From: Hymenobacter psychrophilus
GTDB taxonomy: Bacteria > Bacteroidota > Bacteroidia > Cytophagales > Hymenobacteraceae
Direction: 5' to 3'
Assembly (NCBI RefSeq): GCF_900107135.1
Contig: NZ_FNOV01000010.1
Coordinates: forward strand, 124,001-188,000
Length of the DNA stretch: 64,000 nucleotides
This document shows, one piece after another, positions 43,894 to 51,832 of this stretch. Both the position numbers and the translations under genes were made by a program. Each line of letters begins with the position of its first letter. Position 1 is the first letter of the stretch. The notes under the pieces are model-generated. The model was not told the DNA's origin. It saw nothing but the letters and a program-made list of their open reading frames with translations, and searched no databases.

Positions 43894-44010
43894 GTCAGTT
43901 GTCAGCGTCCAGTCAGCCCAAAGCCCTGGGTTACGGAGCGGGGCAGCCGGAGCGCTGAATAGCCCGGGGCGTTAGCCCTGGGTGCCCTGAGCCACCTGAC
44001 AACTGACAAC
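43894..44010. repeat. Inverted repeat between susC and susD, pair 2
   Basis: GTCAGTTGTCAG (43894-43905) pairs with CTGACAACTGAC (43996-44007). An inner pair around CCCTGGG/CCCAGGG extends the fold. The gap of 147 bases between susC and susD is again unusually long. Confidence 0.75.
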
Positions 44011-44040
44011 CGAATCCCACCTTCTCCAGCCTCAATTCCC

Positions 44041-45432
44041 ATGAAAAAGATATTCTACACTGCTGCTTTTGCCGGGCTGCTGCTCACGGCGGGCTGCCAG
44101 AACTACCTCGACGTAACGCCGCCCTCGAACTTGGTGGAGGACAGCTACTTCGCCACCACGGGCGAGGTGGAAACCGGGGTCATCAACATCTACAGTACCC
44201 TGCAGGACATTCCGGCTGCCGAAATCCAGCTCTCGGAGCTGCGCTCCGATAACATGGCGCCCAACAACTTCGAGGGCGACTGGGCCAACATTGAAAACTT
44301 CACCGAAACGCCTTCCAGCGAGTTCGTAACCACCTTCTGGCGCAACTCCTACTACGCCATCGGGCGGGCCAACCTGGTGCTCAAGTACCTCAATAACGTT
44401 ACGGACGCCGACAAGAAGGCCCGTTTCGAGGGTGAGGCGCGCTTTGCCCGGGCCCTGATGCTGTTCAACCTCGTGCGCCTCTACGGCGACGTGCCGCTGC
44501 CGCTGAGCACCGTATTGAACTCCGATACCGACGTGTTGCGCCGCCGGCCCGTAGCCGACGTGTACGCCCAGATTCTGCTCGATTTGCAGGCCGCCGAAGG
44601 GTTGCTGCCGGTAACCTGGGAAGCCACCGGCACCGGCCGGGCCACCAAGGGCGCGGCCCGGGCCCTGCTGGCCAAAGTGCAAGTAACGCGCGGCGACTAC
44701 GCGGCTGCCAAAACCACCCTCGAAACCCTGCTGGCCGCCGGCACCTACCAGCTGCTGCCCAGCTACGCCACCGTGTTCGCGCCGGGCAACGAGCTGAACC
44801 GGGAAATCATCTTCGCCATCCGTTACAAAACGGCTTCCAACGGCGAGGGGCAGGGTTTTTCCTATGACTTCTCGAAGGACGGCGCCACACGCGGCCTCAA
44901 GGGCCTGACCGATTTGCAGGCCCTGTTCGTAACCGCCGACGCGGAGCGGCGCAATACCTCCCTGACCGGCACCGGGGCTACGGCCTACGTCAACAAGTTC
45001 CCCGATGCGGCCAACACCGGCGCCCGCCGCGACGCCGGCACCGACTGGATTGTGCTGCGCTACGGCGAGGTGCAGCTGCTCTACGCCGAGGTGCTCAACC
45101 AACTCAACGGCCCCACGGCCGCCGCGCTGGTGTCGCTCAACGCCATCCGCAAGCGCGCCGGCGTGCCCGAGTACACCCTCGCCACGCTGGGCACCAAAGC
45201 GAGTTTTCAGGCGGCTTTGGAAACCGAGCGCCGCCTGGAGCTGGCCTTCGAGAACTACCGCTGGTACGATTTGCTGCGCTGGAATAAGGCCATTGAAGCC
45301 ATGACGGCCCACTTCAAGGCCGTGGGCCGCCCTAACGTTACGGTGCCTGCTTTCCGCTTGCTCTACCCCGTGCCCCAGCGCGAAATCGATGTGAGCAAGG
45401 GCGTTATCACCCAGAACCCGGGCTACAACTAG
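44041..45432 (+). CDS. susD: SusD/RagB outer-membrane lipoprotein (second pair)
   Basis: 463 residues. The lipobox ends at C19 (LLTAGCQNYL), followed by the SusD opening DVTPPSNLVEDSYFATTGEV, a tetratricopeptide-like region (FARALMLFNLVRLYGDVPL) and the C-terminal ETERRLELAFENYRWYDLLR segment ending VITQNPGYN. It is the glycan-binding partner of the second SusC. It is followed by the KdgF-type cupin gene at 45505 after 72 bases, so the metabolic genes may be cotranscribed. Confidence 0.9.
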   Translation: MKKIFYTAAFAGLLLTAGCQNYLDVTPPSNLVEDSYFATTGEVETGVINIYSTLQDIPAAEIQLSELRSDNMAPNNFEGDWANIENFTETPSSEFVTTFWRNSYYAIGRANLVLKYLNNVTDADKKARFEGEARFARALMLFNLVRLYGDVPLPLSTVLNSDTDVLRRRPVADVYAQILLDLQAAEGLLPVTWEATGTGRATKGAARALLAKVQVTRGDYAAAKTTLETLLAAGTYQLLPSYATVFAPGNELNREIIFAIRYKTASNGEGQGFSYDFSKDGATRGLKGLTDLQALFVTADAERRNTSLTGTGATAYVNKFPDAANTGARRDAGTDWIVLRYGEVQLLYAEVLNQLNGPTAAALVSLNAIRKRAGVPEYTLATLGTKASFQAALETERRLELAFENYRWYDLLRWNKAIEAMTAHFKAVGRPNVTVPAFRLLYPVPQREIDVSKGVITQNPGYN

Positions 45433-45504
45433 GGCCCCCGCCATTGGTGCGCCCTGCCCCCCAGAACCCCTTTTTTCATCACCCCATTCAGAACTACCCC
45501 GGCT

Positions 45505-45849
45505 ATGCGTTTCAGTAGCGAAGTATTTATCAAGGACGCCGATGTGCGTTGGGAGGCCGTTGGGCCGGGCGTACGCCGCAAAATTCTGGCCTACGACGAC
45601 CACCTGATGCTGGTGAAAGCCGAGTTTGCCCAGGGCGGCGTCGGCCCCATTCACCACCATGTGCATAGCCAGACCACCTACGTGGAGAGTGGGGCCTTTG
45701 CCGTCACTATCGGCGACGATACGCGGGTGCTGCGCGCTGGCGACTCGTTCTACATTCCGCCCAGCGTGCCCCACGGCGCCACGGCCCTGGAGGCCGGCGT
45801 GCTGCTGGACATGTTCAGCCCCATCCGCGAGGATTTTATGGACATCTAG
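45505..45849 (+). CDS. kdgF: KdgF-type cupin (unsaturated uronate opening)
   Basis: 114 residues in one cupin domain: GPIHHHVHSQTTYVESGAFAV carries the three-His and Glu metal-binding cupin motif 1, and SFYIPPSVPHGATALE carries motif 2. KdgF helps convert the 4,5-unsaturated monouronate from alginate or pectin lyases into the linear keto form (DEH). Its position directly before KDG kinase and after SusD in an alginate locus supports this role. The family call rests on motif and context. Confidence 0.8.
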   Translation: MRFSSEVFIKDADVRWEAVGPGVRRKILAYDDHLMLVKAEFAQGGVGPIHHHVHSQTTYVESGAFAVTIGDDTRVLRAGDSFYIPPSVPHGATALEAGVLLDMFSPIREDFMDI

Positions 45850-45930
45850 AGGGCCTTTCGCACCTCTTTTGGCTGTGGGCACTACTGCTCGCAGCCGGCC
45901 CTTACCCTTCACCTGTCGCACGCCATTCTG

Positions 45931-46938
45931 ATGCAGCAAGTTGTCACCTTCGGGGAAATTATGATGCGGCTCTCGCCGCCCGGGCACCAGCGCCTCACCC
46001 AGGCCACCAGCCTGGAAGTGGCCTACGGTGGGGGCGAGGCCAACGTGGCGGCCACCCTGGCCGGCCTCGGCCAGCCCGCCGCCCACGTCACCTGCTTCCC
46101 CGACAACGAGCTGGGCCAAGCCGCCACCCAGAGCTTCCGCCGCCTGGGCGTCGATATGGGCCACACCGTATTCCGGGGCCCGCGCCTGGGTCTGTACTAC
46201 CTCGAAGTGGGCGCCTCGCTGCGGGCCAGCCAGGTGCGCTACGACCGCACCGGTTCGGCCTTCGCCGAGCTGGATCCGGCCGATTTCAACTGGGACGACA
46301 TCCTGCAAAATGCCCAATGGCTGCACTGGACGGGCATCACGCCCGCCATTTCGGCCGGGGCGGCCCAGGCCACCCGCGAGGCCATTGCCGCCGCCCGCGA
46401 GCGGGGCCTCACCATATCGGCCGACGTGAACTACCGCCGCAACCTGTGGCAGTATGGCCAGACGGCCCAACAGGTAATGCCCGAGCTGGTGGCCGGCTGC
46501 GACGTGGTGGTGTGCGGCGTGGGCGACGCCGAGGATTTGTTCGGCATCCGGCCCGAGCCGGGCGCCGAGTCGTCGTTTGCCTCGATGGCCCGCCAGCTGA
46601 TGGACCGCTTCCCCAACATCCGGCAGGTGATTGCCACCCGCCGCGACACCCAGAGCGCCTCCCACGAACGGATTCAGGGCCGCCTGTTCAACGGTGCCTA
46701 CCACGAAACGCCCTACCTCGATATTGCGCCCGTCGTGGACCGCATCGGGGGCGGCGACGCCTTTCTGGGCGGCTTCATTTACGGCTCGCTGCACTACGCC
46801 ACGCCCGCCGAGGCCCTGCGCTTCGCCGTGGCCGCCTCCGCCCTCAAGCACACCATCCCCGGCGACGTGAACCTGGTAACCGTAGCCGAAGTCGAGCACG
46901 TAATGCAGGGCCACACCACCGGCCGGCTGGTGCGGTAG
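45931..46938 (+). CDS. kdgK: 2-keto-3-deoxygluconate kinase (PfkB family)
   Basis: 335 residues. VVTFGEIMMRLSPPGHQRL opens a PfkB-type kinase, AYGGGEANVAATLAGLG is the first signature, and DRIGGGDAFLGGFIYG carries the second (catalytic Asp at residue 276). Substrate is inferred from family and neighbours: KdgK phosphorylates 2-keto-3-deoxygluconate (KDG), formed from DEH by a reductase, to KDPG. It follows the cupin gene by 81 bases. Confidence 0.85.
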   Translation: MQQVVTFGEIMMRLSPPGHQRLTQATSLEVAYGGGEANVAATLAGLGQPAAHVTCFPDNELGQAATQSFRRLGVDMGHTVFRGPRLGLYYLEVGASLRASQVRYDRTGSAFAELDPADFNWDDILQNAQWLHWTGITPAISAGAAQATREAIAAARERGLTISADVNYRRNLWQYGQTAQQVMPELVAGCDVVVCGVGDAEDLFGIRPEPGAESSFASMARQLMDRFPNIRQVIATRRDTQSASHERIQGRLFNGAYHETPYLDIAPVVDRIGGGDAFLGGFIYGSLHYATPAEALRFAVAASALKHTIPGDVNLVTVAEVEHVMQGHTTGRLVR

Positions 46939-46956
46939 GGGCAGAACGGGGCTAGT

Positions 46957-47091
46957 AACTAGCTCCCCTCCTTGGAAAGGAGGGGCTGGGGGTGATTGAT
47001 TCGTTGAACGGCCACTAAAAACTAGCTCTAGCCGTCGTTCCAATATCATCAACCACCCCCAGCCCCTCCTTTCCAAGGAGGGGAGCTAGTT
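46957..47091. repeat. C/G-rich palindromic repeat, family P (copy 2)
   Basis: AACTAGCTCCCCTCCTTGGA (46957-) pairs with the arm ending AGCTAGTT at 47091. It sits between kdgK and the aldolase gene. Confidence 0.8.
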
Positions 47092-47119
47092 TTCTAGCTT
47101 ATATTCCTTCCTTCCCCCT

Positions 47120-47794
47120 ATGTCTGACCTTATCACCCGCACCAAACCAACCCCCGCCGACGTGGTGAGTACGCTGCTGGCGGTGCCGCTGGTGCCGGTG
47201 TACTACCACCCCGAGGCGGAGTTGGTGCAGCGCCTGTTGCAGGCCTGCTACGCGGGCGGCCTGCGGGCGTTCGAGTACACCAACCGCGGGGCGGGCGCGC
47301 TGGCCGTGTTCCGGGAGCTACGGGCCTATACCCGCCAGCACCTGCCCGATATGCTGCTGGGCATCGGCACGGTGTTCACGGCCGAGGAGGCCGAGCAGTT
47401 CATCGAAGCCGGGGCCGACTTCGTGGTGCAGCCCTGCGCCACGGCTGAGGTGGCCGAGGTCTGCCGCCAGCACCGGGTAGCCTGGCTGCCGGGAGCCATG
47501 ACGGTGCGCGAGGTGTACGAGGCCACCCAGCTCGGGGCAGCGCTGGTGAAGGTGTTTCCGGGCAACGTGGTGGGGCCGGGCTTCGTGCGGGCTCTGCGCG
47601 GGCCGCTGCCCCAGGTGCGCGTGATGGTAACGGGTGGCGTGGAGCCGACCGAAGCCAGCCTGCGCGAGTGGTTCGCAGCCGGAGCGGCGGCGGTAGGCCT
47701 GGGCTCCCAGCTCTTCACCACCCCCAACGACCCGGCCGCTTTAAGTCAGCAACTAACTGATTTGCTGGCCTTCGTGAAGACACTGCGAACGTAG
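47120..47794 (+). CDS. eda: KDPG/KHG aldolase
   Basis: 224 residues: LLAVPLVPVYYHPEAELVQR, FEYTNRGAGALAVFRELR with the conserved Glu, ADFVVQPCATAEVAEVCRQH and the Schiff-base Lys K144 in ALVKVFPGNVVGPGF. The enzyme splits 2-keto-3-deoxy-6-phosphogluconate into pyruvate and glyceraldehyde-3-phosphate, the last step of the alginate pathway in this locus. It follows kdgK after a palindromic repeat. Confidence 0.9.
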   Translation: MSDLITRTKPTPADVVSTLLAVPLVPVYYHPEAELVQRLLQACYAGGLRAFEYTNRGAGALAVFRELRAYTRQHLPDMLLGIGTVFTAEEAEQFIEAGADFVVQPCATAEVAEVCRQHRVAWLPGAMTVREVYEATQLGAALVKVFPGNVVGPGFVRALRGPLPQVRVMVTGGVEPTEASLREWFAAGAAAVGLGSQLFTTPNDPAALSQQLTDLLAFVKTLRT

Positions 47795-47810
47795 CACGAA
47801 CGGCAGAACA

Positions 47811-47859
47811 GCAGTAGCGCGAAGCTGGAGCTTCGTTGTTCTTTGGTTCGCGCTACTGC
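47811..47859. repeat. Palindromic intergenic repeat, family G (short copy)
   Basis: GCAGTAGCGC at 47811-47820 is complementary to GCGCTACTGC at 47850-47859, with a second small stem (GAAGCT / AGCTTC) inside. It follows the aldolase gene. Confidence 0.65.
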
Positions 47860-48019
47860 CCTCGCAACCCTTTTCCAAACAGGCCCAAATCAAACAAGCA
47901 TCAAACGCTTTGCGGCGGCACCAGCAACAACCAACGAGCTTCCGGGGACGGGTGGGAATACGTCTGGGGGAAGCTTGGGGAGTTGCGGGGCCGCCGCGTT
48001 ATTTTCAACCAACCCCTCC

Positions 48020-49018
48020 ATGAGTTTATTGCAGGAAAATGCGCTGGCCCAACCCGTGGGCACCACCCTCGACCGCTACATTATGCGGGCCCAGGCCGAT
48101 TTTCCGTACGCTACCGGTGAACTCAGCCAGCTGCTACGCGACCTGGCCTTGGCCGGCAAAATCGTGCACCGCGACGTGAACCGGGCGGGCCTGTCGGGCA
48201 TCATCGGCAGCATGGGCCAGCACAACGTGCAGGGCGAGCAGCAGCAGCGCCTCGACGTGGAGGCTAATATCCGCTTTATCCGGGCCCTGCGCAATGGGGG
48301 CGAGGCCTGTGCCATTCTCAGCGAGGAGGAGGACGACATCATCCAGACCGGCAATTACCAGGGCCAGTACGTGGTGGCCATGGACCCGCTCGACGGCTCC
48401 AGCAACATCGACGTGAACGTGAGCATCGGTACCATCTTCAGCATCTACCGGCGCGTGTCGGCGGTAGGGCAGAAGGCCACCCCCGCCGACTTCCTGCAGG
48501 GCGGGCGGGCGCAGGTGGCGGCGGGCTACATTCTGTACGGCACCAGCACGATGCTCGTCTATACCACCGGCCACGGGGTGGTGGGCTTTACTTACGAGAA
48601 TTCGCTGGGTGAATTCTTCCTTTCTCACCCCCGCATCATGATTCCGGCCACCGGCCCGGTGTTCAGCTGCAACGAGGGCCACTGGTTCGACTACCCCGAC
48701 TACGTACGCCAGTTCCTGACCGCGTGTAAGGAGCGGCGCATGAGTGGGCGCTATGTGGGCTCGCTGGTAGCCGACTACCACCGTAACCTGTTCACGGGCG
48801 GCATCTACCTGTATCCGCCCACGGCCAGCAACCCGCTGGGCAAGCTGCGGGTGCTCTACGAGAACTTCCCGCTGGCCCTGCTCATCGAGCAGGCCGGCGG
48901 CCGGGCCGCGTCGGATAACGGCCCGATGCTCGACCTGCAACCCACCGATTTCCACCAGCGCAGCCCGCTATTCATCGGCTCGGCGGGCTTGGTAGCCGAA
49001 CTGGTAGAACTGCTGTAA
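48020..49018 (+). CDS. fbp: Class I fructose-1,6-bisphosphatase
   Basis: 332 residues: DLALAGKIVHRDVNRAGLSG, ILSEEEDDII (metal-binding Glu and Asp), VAMDPLDGSSNIDVNVSIGT (metal site and signature), KLRVLYENFPLALLIEQAGG and ASDNGPMLDLQP at the end. It makes fructose-6-phosphate in gluconeogenesis. In an alginate locus this would return the triose phosphates made by the aldolase toward hexose synthesis. The start MSLLQENALAQ at 48020 is chosen; a longer frame begins in non-conserved sequence. Confidence 0.9.
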   Translation: MSLLQENALAQPVGTTLDRYIMRAQADFPYATGELSQLLRDLALAGKIVHRDVNRAGLSGIIGSMGQHNVQGEQQQRLDVEANIRFIRALRNGGEACAILSEEEDDIIQTGNYQGQYVVAMDPLDGSSNIDVNVSIGTIFSIYRRVSAVGQKATPADFLQGGRAQVAAGYILYGTSTMLVYTTGHGVVGFTYENSLGEFFLSHPRIMIPATGPVFSCNEGHWFDYPDYVRQFLTACKERRMSGRYVGSLVADYHRNLFTGGIYLYPPTASNPLGKLRVLYENFPLALLIEQAGGRAASDNGPMLDLQPTDFHQRSPLFIGSAGLVAELVELL

Positions 49019-49087
49019 ACCGGTTTGCCTGATTGCGCACGGCCCCGCAGGTCCGCGGGGCCGTGCGCAATCAGGCAAACCGGTTTA
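49016..49087. terminator. Bidirectional terminator, 33-bp perfect stem
   Basis: Arms 49016-49048 and 49055-49087 are fully complementary with a 6-base loop (AGGTCC). The left arm begins with the TAA stop codon of fbp. It ends 26 bases from the end of the convergent metallo-hydrolase gene. Confidence 0.85.
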
Positions 49088-49113
49088 ATGGTCGTAACAA
49101 AACCTCAGCAAGC

Positions 49114-49941
49114 CTATTCGGCCGCCGGGTACCAGTTGCGTAGCCGGACGTCAATCTTCTTGTTGGCCGCGTTTACGGTTTGCTTGAAGCCGGCTACGTC
49201 GCTCAGGCCATCCTGGCCGCGGTAGTGGTAGGGGTACACGATGCCGGGCTGGAAGGCCAGCACGCCCTGGGCGGCCTGCGGCACATCCATGGTGTAGGGC
49301 AGGTTCATGCAGACGAAGGCCACATCGATGTTCTGGAGGGCGCGCATTTCGGCAATGTCCTCGGTGTCGCCGGAGAGGTAGACGTGCTTGCCGCCCAGCT
49401 CCAGCACGTAGCCGTTGCCGCGGCCTTTGGGGTGGCGCGAGTCGGCCGTTTCGGGTAAGTTGTACATCGGGATGGCCGCCACTTTCAGGCCCAGCAGGTC
49501 GAGCTGCTGGCCGTTGGCCAGTACCCGAACCTGCGCCTTGTACTGCGCCGGCAGCTTATCGGCCACCGCCTGGGGGACTACAAACAGGGCCTTGTCCAGG
49601 GGCAGGCCGGCCAGCGTTTTCTCGTCGAGGTGGTCGCCGTGGATGTCGGTAATCAGCACTATATCGGGCGCAGCCAGACCAGCGTAGGCCGGGGCGCCGC
49701 CGTAGGGGTCGACGTAAAGGGTTTTACCGTTCCAGCTGAATACCACGCTGCCGTGGGTGATGGGCTGCACCGTGAGCGGCCCTTGCTTGGTCGGAATCTG
49801 GTCGGGGGCCGCGCGCAGGACCGGCCCCGGGCTGGGCTGGGTGGTTGTGGGAGTTGTGGTGGCAGTTTGGGCCGGGGGCTGCGTGGAGCAGGCCGCCAGG
49901 GCGGCCACGAACAGCGGGCTGAGCAGAAGGGAGGGTTTCAT
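49114..49941 (-). CDS. MBL-fold metal-dependent hydrolase, lipoprotein
   Basis: 275 residues. The lipobox ends at C18 (LFVAALAACSTQ), followed by a Thr/Pro-rich linker and a UlaG-like metallo-beta-lactamase fold: ITHGSVVFSWNGKTLYVDPYGG, VLITDIHGDHLDEKTL (HxxDH-type metal site) and VYLSGDTEDIAEMRAL, and a PYHYRGQ end. The substrate is unknown. The start at 49941 gives a clean signal; a longer frame runs from 50076. It is convergent with fbp. Not clearly part of the alginate pathway. Confidence 0.8.
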   Translation of the reverse strand: MKPSLLLSPLFVAALAACSTQPPAQTATTTPTTTQPSPGPVLRAAPDQIPTKQGPLTVQPITHGSVVFSWNGKTLYVDPYGGAPAYAGLAAPDIVLITDIHGDHLDEKTLAGLPLDKALFVVPQAVADKLPAQYKAQVRVLANGQQLDLLGLKVAAIPMYNLPETADSRHPKGRGNGYVLELGGKHVYLSGDTEDIAEMRALQNIDVAFVCMNLPYTMDVPQAAQGVLAFQPGIVYPYHYRGQDGLSDVAGFKQTVNAANKKIDVRLRNWYPAAE

Positions 49942-50076
49942 TAGGGTAAGGTCGGTGGGTTCGGTAGCGGCAGTTGGCTGCCGCGGTGCAGGCAGTATGC
50001 CCGGCCGGAAAGTAAACGCCGGGCGGCGGTGTTTCGTTGGCCAAAGCCCAATTAAGCAGGTTTTGTAAACGGCCAC

Positions 50077-50120
50077 GGCGCGAACGACGAGGTGCGTGGT
50101 TGCATCTCGTCGTTCGCGCC
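50077..50120. terminator. 15-bp hairpin between hydrolase and YHYH genes
   Basis: GGCGCGAACGACGAG at 50077-50091 pairs with CTCGTCGTTCGCGCC at 50106-50120, loop 14 bases. It lies between two minus-strand genes. Confidence 0.65.
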
Positions 50121-50176
50121 ACGGTTAATTCATCGTTCAACCACGCCCCGCCAGGATGCGCCCCAACCGCCGACTA

Positions 50177-50815
50177 CTAGGCTGTTGGTTTGACGCCGGC
50201 GGTACGGGCTTTCCGTTGATCGGCCCGGTACACCAGGTAGGCCACCGGGATAATCAGCAGCAGCCAGAGCGAGTTGTTGGGGTTGGCCAGAAACCCGGCT
50301 TGCTGCTGCACGCTGACCCATTGGCCGTTGCTCAGCTGCAGGTGGAGCTGCTGCTGGTTGTCGTTGCTGAGCACGTACTGCTGGGTGGGCAGGTTATCGG
50401 CCAGCATCACCAGCATGGCCTGGTTGTTGGCCACTTCCCGGAACAGGCCGTTGCGCAGGCGCAGCGACGTTACCCGGGCGGGCATGCCCGTGATTTCGGC
50501 CAGCAGCTTGGTTTCGTGGCCCAGCAGCACGGCCGGGTCGAGGAAACGTAGCGTGTCACTTTCATTCACAATGAGCGAAAAATTCCGGCGGAAGTGCCGC
50601 ACGACCAGCGCGTTGAACTCGGCGGGCGTTTGGTAAGCGTTCTGGCCGTAAAGGTAGTCCACCTCGCCCTCGAAGGCCGTGAGCGCGCTGGTGATTTGCA
50701 GCACGTATTTGCCCTCGGGGATTTTGGAAATCACCACCGTCGATAAATCAGACTGGTGGGCGGAGCTGCCAAAGCTCAGCAGCAACAGCAGGAAAACGAG
50801 CGGGAAATATTTCAT
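50177..50815 (-). CDS. Secreted hypothetical protein with C-terminal membrane anchor
   Basis: 212 residues: a signal peptide (MKYFPLVFLLLLLSFGSSAHQ), a soluble region (ALTAFEGEVDYLYGQNAYQT, NFSLIVNESDTLRFLDPAVL) and a C-terminal membrane segment (LWLLLIIPVAYLVY) with a basic tail. No family is recognised. The gene overlaps the stop of the YHYH gene upstream (an ATG at 50827 shares the TAATG overlap, with the next at 50815), so the three genes from 52597 are likely one operon. The function is probably tied to the YHYH proteins. Confidence 0.7.
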   Translation of the reverse strand: MKYFPLVFLLLLLSFGSSAHQSDLSTVVISKIPEGKYVLQITSALTAFEGEVDYLYGQNAYQTPAEFNALVVRHFRRNFSLIVNESDTLRFLDPAVLLGHETKLLAEITGMPARVTSLRLRNGLFREVANNQAMLVMLADNLPTQQYVLSNDNQQQLHLQLSNGQWVSVQQQAGFLANPNNSLWLLLIIPVAYLVYRADQRKARTAGVKPTA

Positions 50816-50826
50816 GGGGAGCCGCA

Positions 50827-51819
50827 TTAGTTGGCATAGACCCCGCGCAGGCCGTTGATGAAGTTGTTGTTGCCGGCCTTATCGACGTGGTAGTGGTAGC
50901 CGCGGGTGGCGTCGGAGTGGCCGCGCGAGGCGTCGAGGTCGGGGTACTCGGTGCCGGCCACGCTCAGGCGCTCGTACATGCCGTAGCCGTCGAAGGCGTA
51001 GCCAATCATGGCCGCGTGCCCGTCAGTTTGCGCGATTTTGGTCGACAGGCCGGTGGCGGCGTGGTAGTGGTAGCCGGCCGCCAGGTTGATGTGGCCGCCC
51101 GCGTCATCAAATGGGGCCAGCGTGTAGGCTGCCAATATGTTGCTAACCGGGGCCGGAGCATCGAACACCACGCCGTTGAAGGCAATGCCGCGCGAGCTTG
51201 GGCCGGCCGTGGAGCCGGGAGGGCCCATGCCCGGGCCGGTGGCGAATACCAAGGGCGTAGCGGCCTTTTTGGGCGTTATAGGCAGGTAGTAGGTGTGGGT
51301 CAGGTTGGCCACGTAGGAGGGCAGGCATTCCACGCAGAAGTTTTTGTACTCGGCGCCCACGTTGGGGTTGGCGGCGGCGGCGCAATCGGCCTGGGTCTGG
51401 GTTTTGGTAACGGCTCCGGTGCTGGCGTTGTAGAGCATCCAGGTGTTGTCCTTGTAGAAAGTCGCCATGTTTTTGATGAACGCGCCGTCCACATCGTACA
51501 CGTTGCCGTTTTCAAGCCAGATACCGCCTTTCGAGGCGTCGTCGGCAATATTGGTGGGGCACCAGGGGCCCATGGCGTGGTCGGTGGGGATGCTCTTGAC
51601 CACGATTTTGTAGCAGTCGGCCGTGGTGCCGTCGGAGAGCGTGCGCGACACCACCGAAACGGCTTCCGACAGGCCCCCGGCCAAAAAGTTGGCCTTGCTG
51701 ACGGCCACCACGACTTCGTCGCTGGTGGTGGCGGGAGAGGTGCTGTCGTCTTTCTTGCAGGAGGCTGCGGAAAGCAGCAAGAGGCCGGTTGCCAGGGCCA
51801 GCGGGGTTACGTGGTTCAT
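50827..51819 (-). CDS. YHYH domain lipoprotein
   Basis: 330 residues. The lipobox ends at C21 (LLSAASCKKDD). Two copies of the YHYH tetrapeptide occur (GYHYHAATG near residue 247 and RGYHYHVDKAG near residue 308), within a beta-rich domain with PSSRGIAFNGVVFDAPAPVS and IGYAFDGYGMYERL. YHYH proteins are extracellular or periplasmic and their function is unknown. It is the middle gene of an operon with a second YHYH lipoprotein (13 bases upstream) and a small anchored protein. Confidence 0.8.
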   Translation of the reverse strand: MNHVTPLALATGLLLLSAASCKKDDSTSPATTSDEVVVAVSKANFLAGGLSEAVSVVSRTLSDGTTADCYKIVVKSIPTDHAMGPWCPTNIADDASKGGIWLENGNVYDVDGAFIKNMATFYKDNTWMLYNASTGAVTKTQTQADCAAAANPNVGAEYKNFCVECLPSYVANLTHTYYLPITPKKAATPLVFATGPGMGPPGSTAGPSSRGIAFNGVVFDAPAPVSNILAAYTLAPFDDAGGHINLAAGYHYHAATGLSTKIAQTDGHAAMIGYAFDGYGMYERLSVAGTEYPDLDASRGHSDATRGYHYHVDKAGNNNFINGLRGVYAN

Positions 51820-51832
51820 CGGGATGGTTGGG

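Noticed and set aside
44032-47076. A 1014-codon minus-strand frame opposite SusD, cupin and kinase genes
   Set aside because: Antisense shadow of the strongly supported plus-strand genes; low-complexity composition and no motifs.
48728-48740. Another TGTAAGG within the fructose-1,6-bisphosphatase coding region
   Set aside because: No GACT-type second box follows at 16-17 bases, and it lies inside coding sequence.
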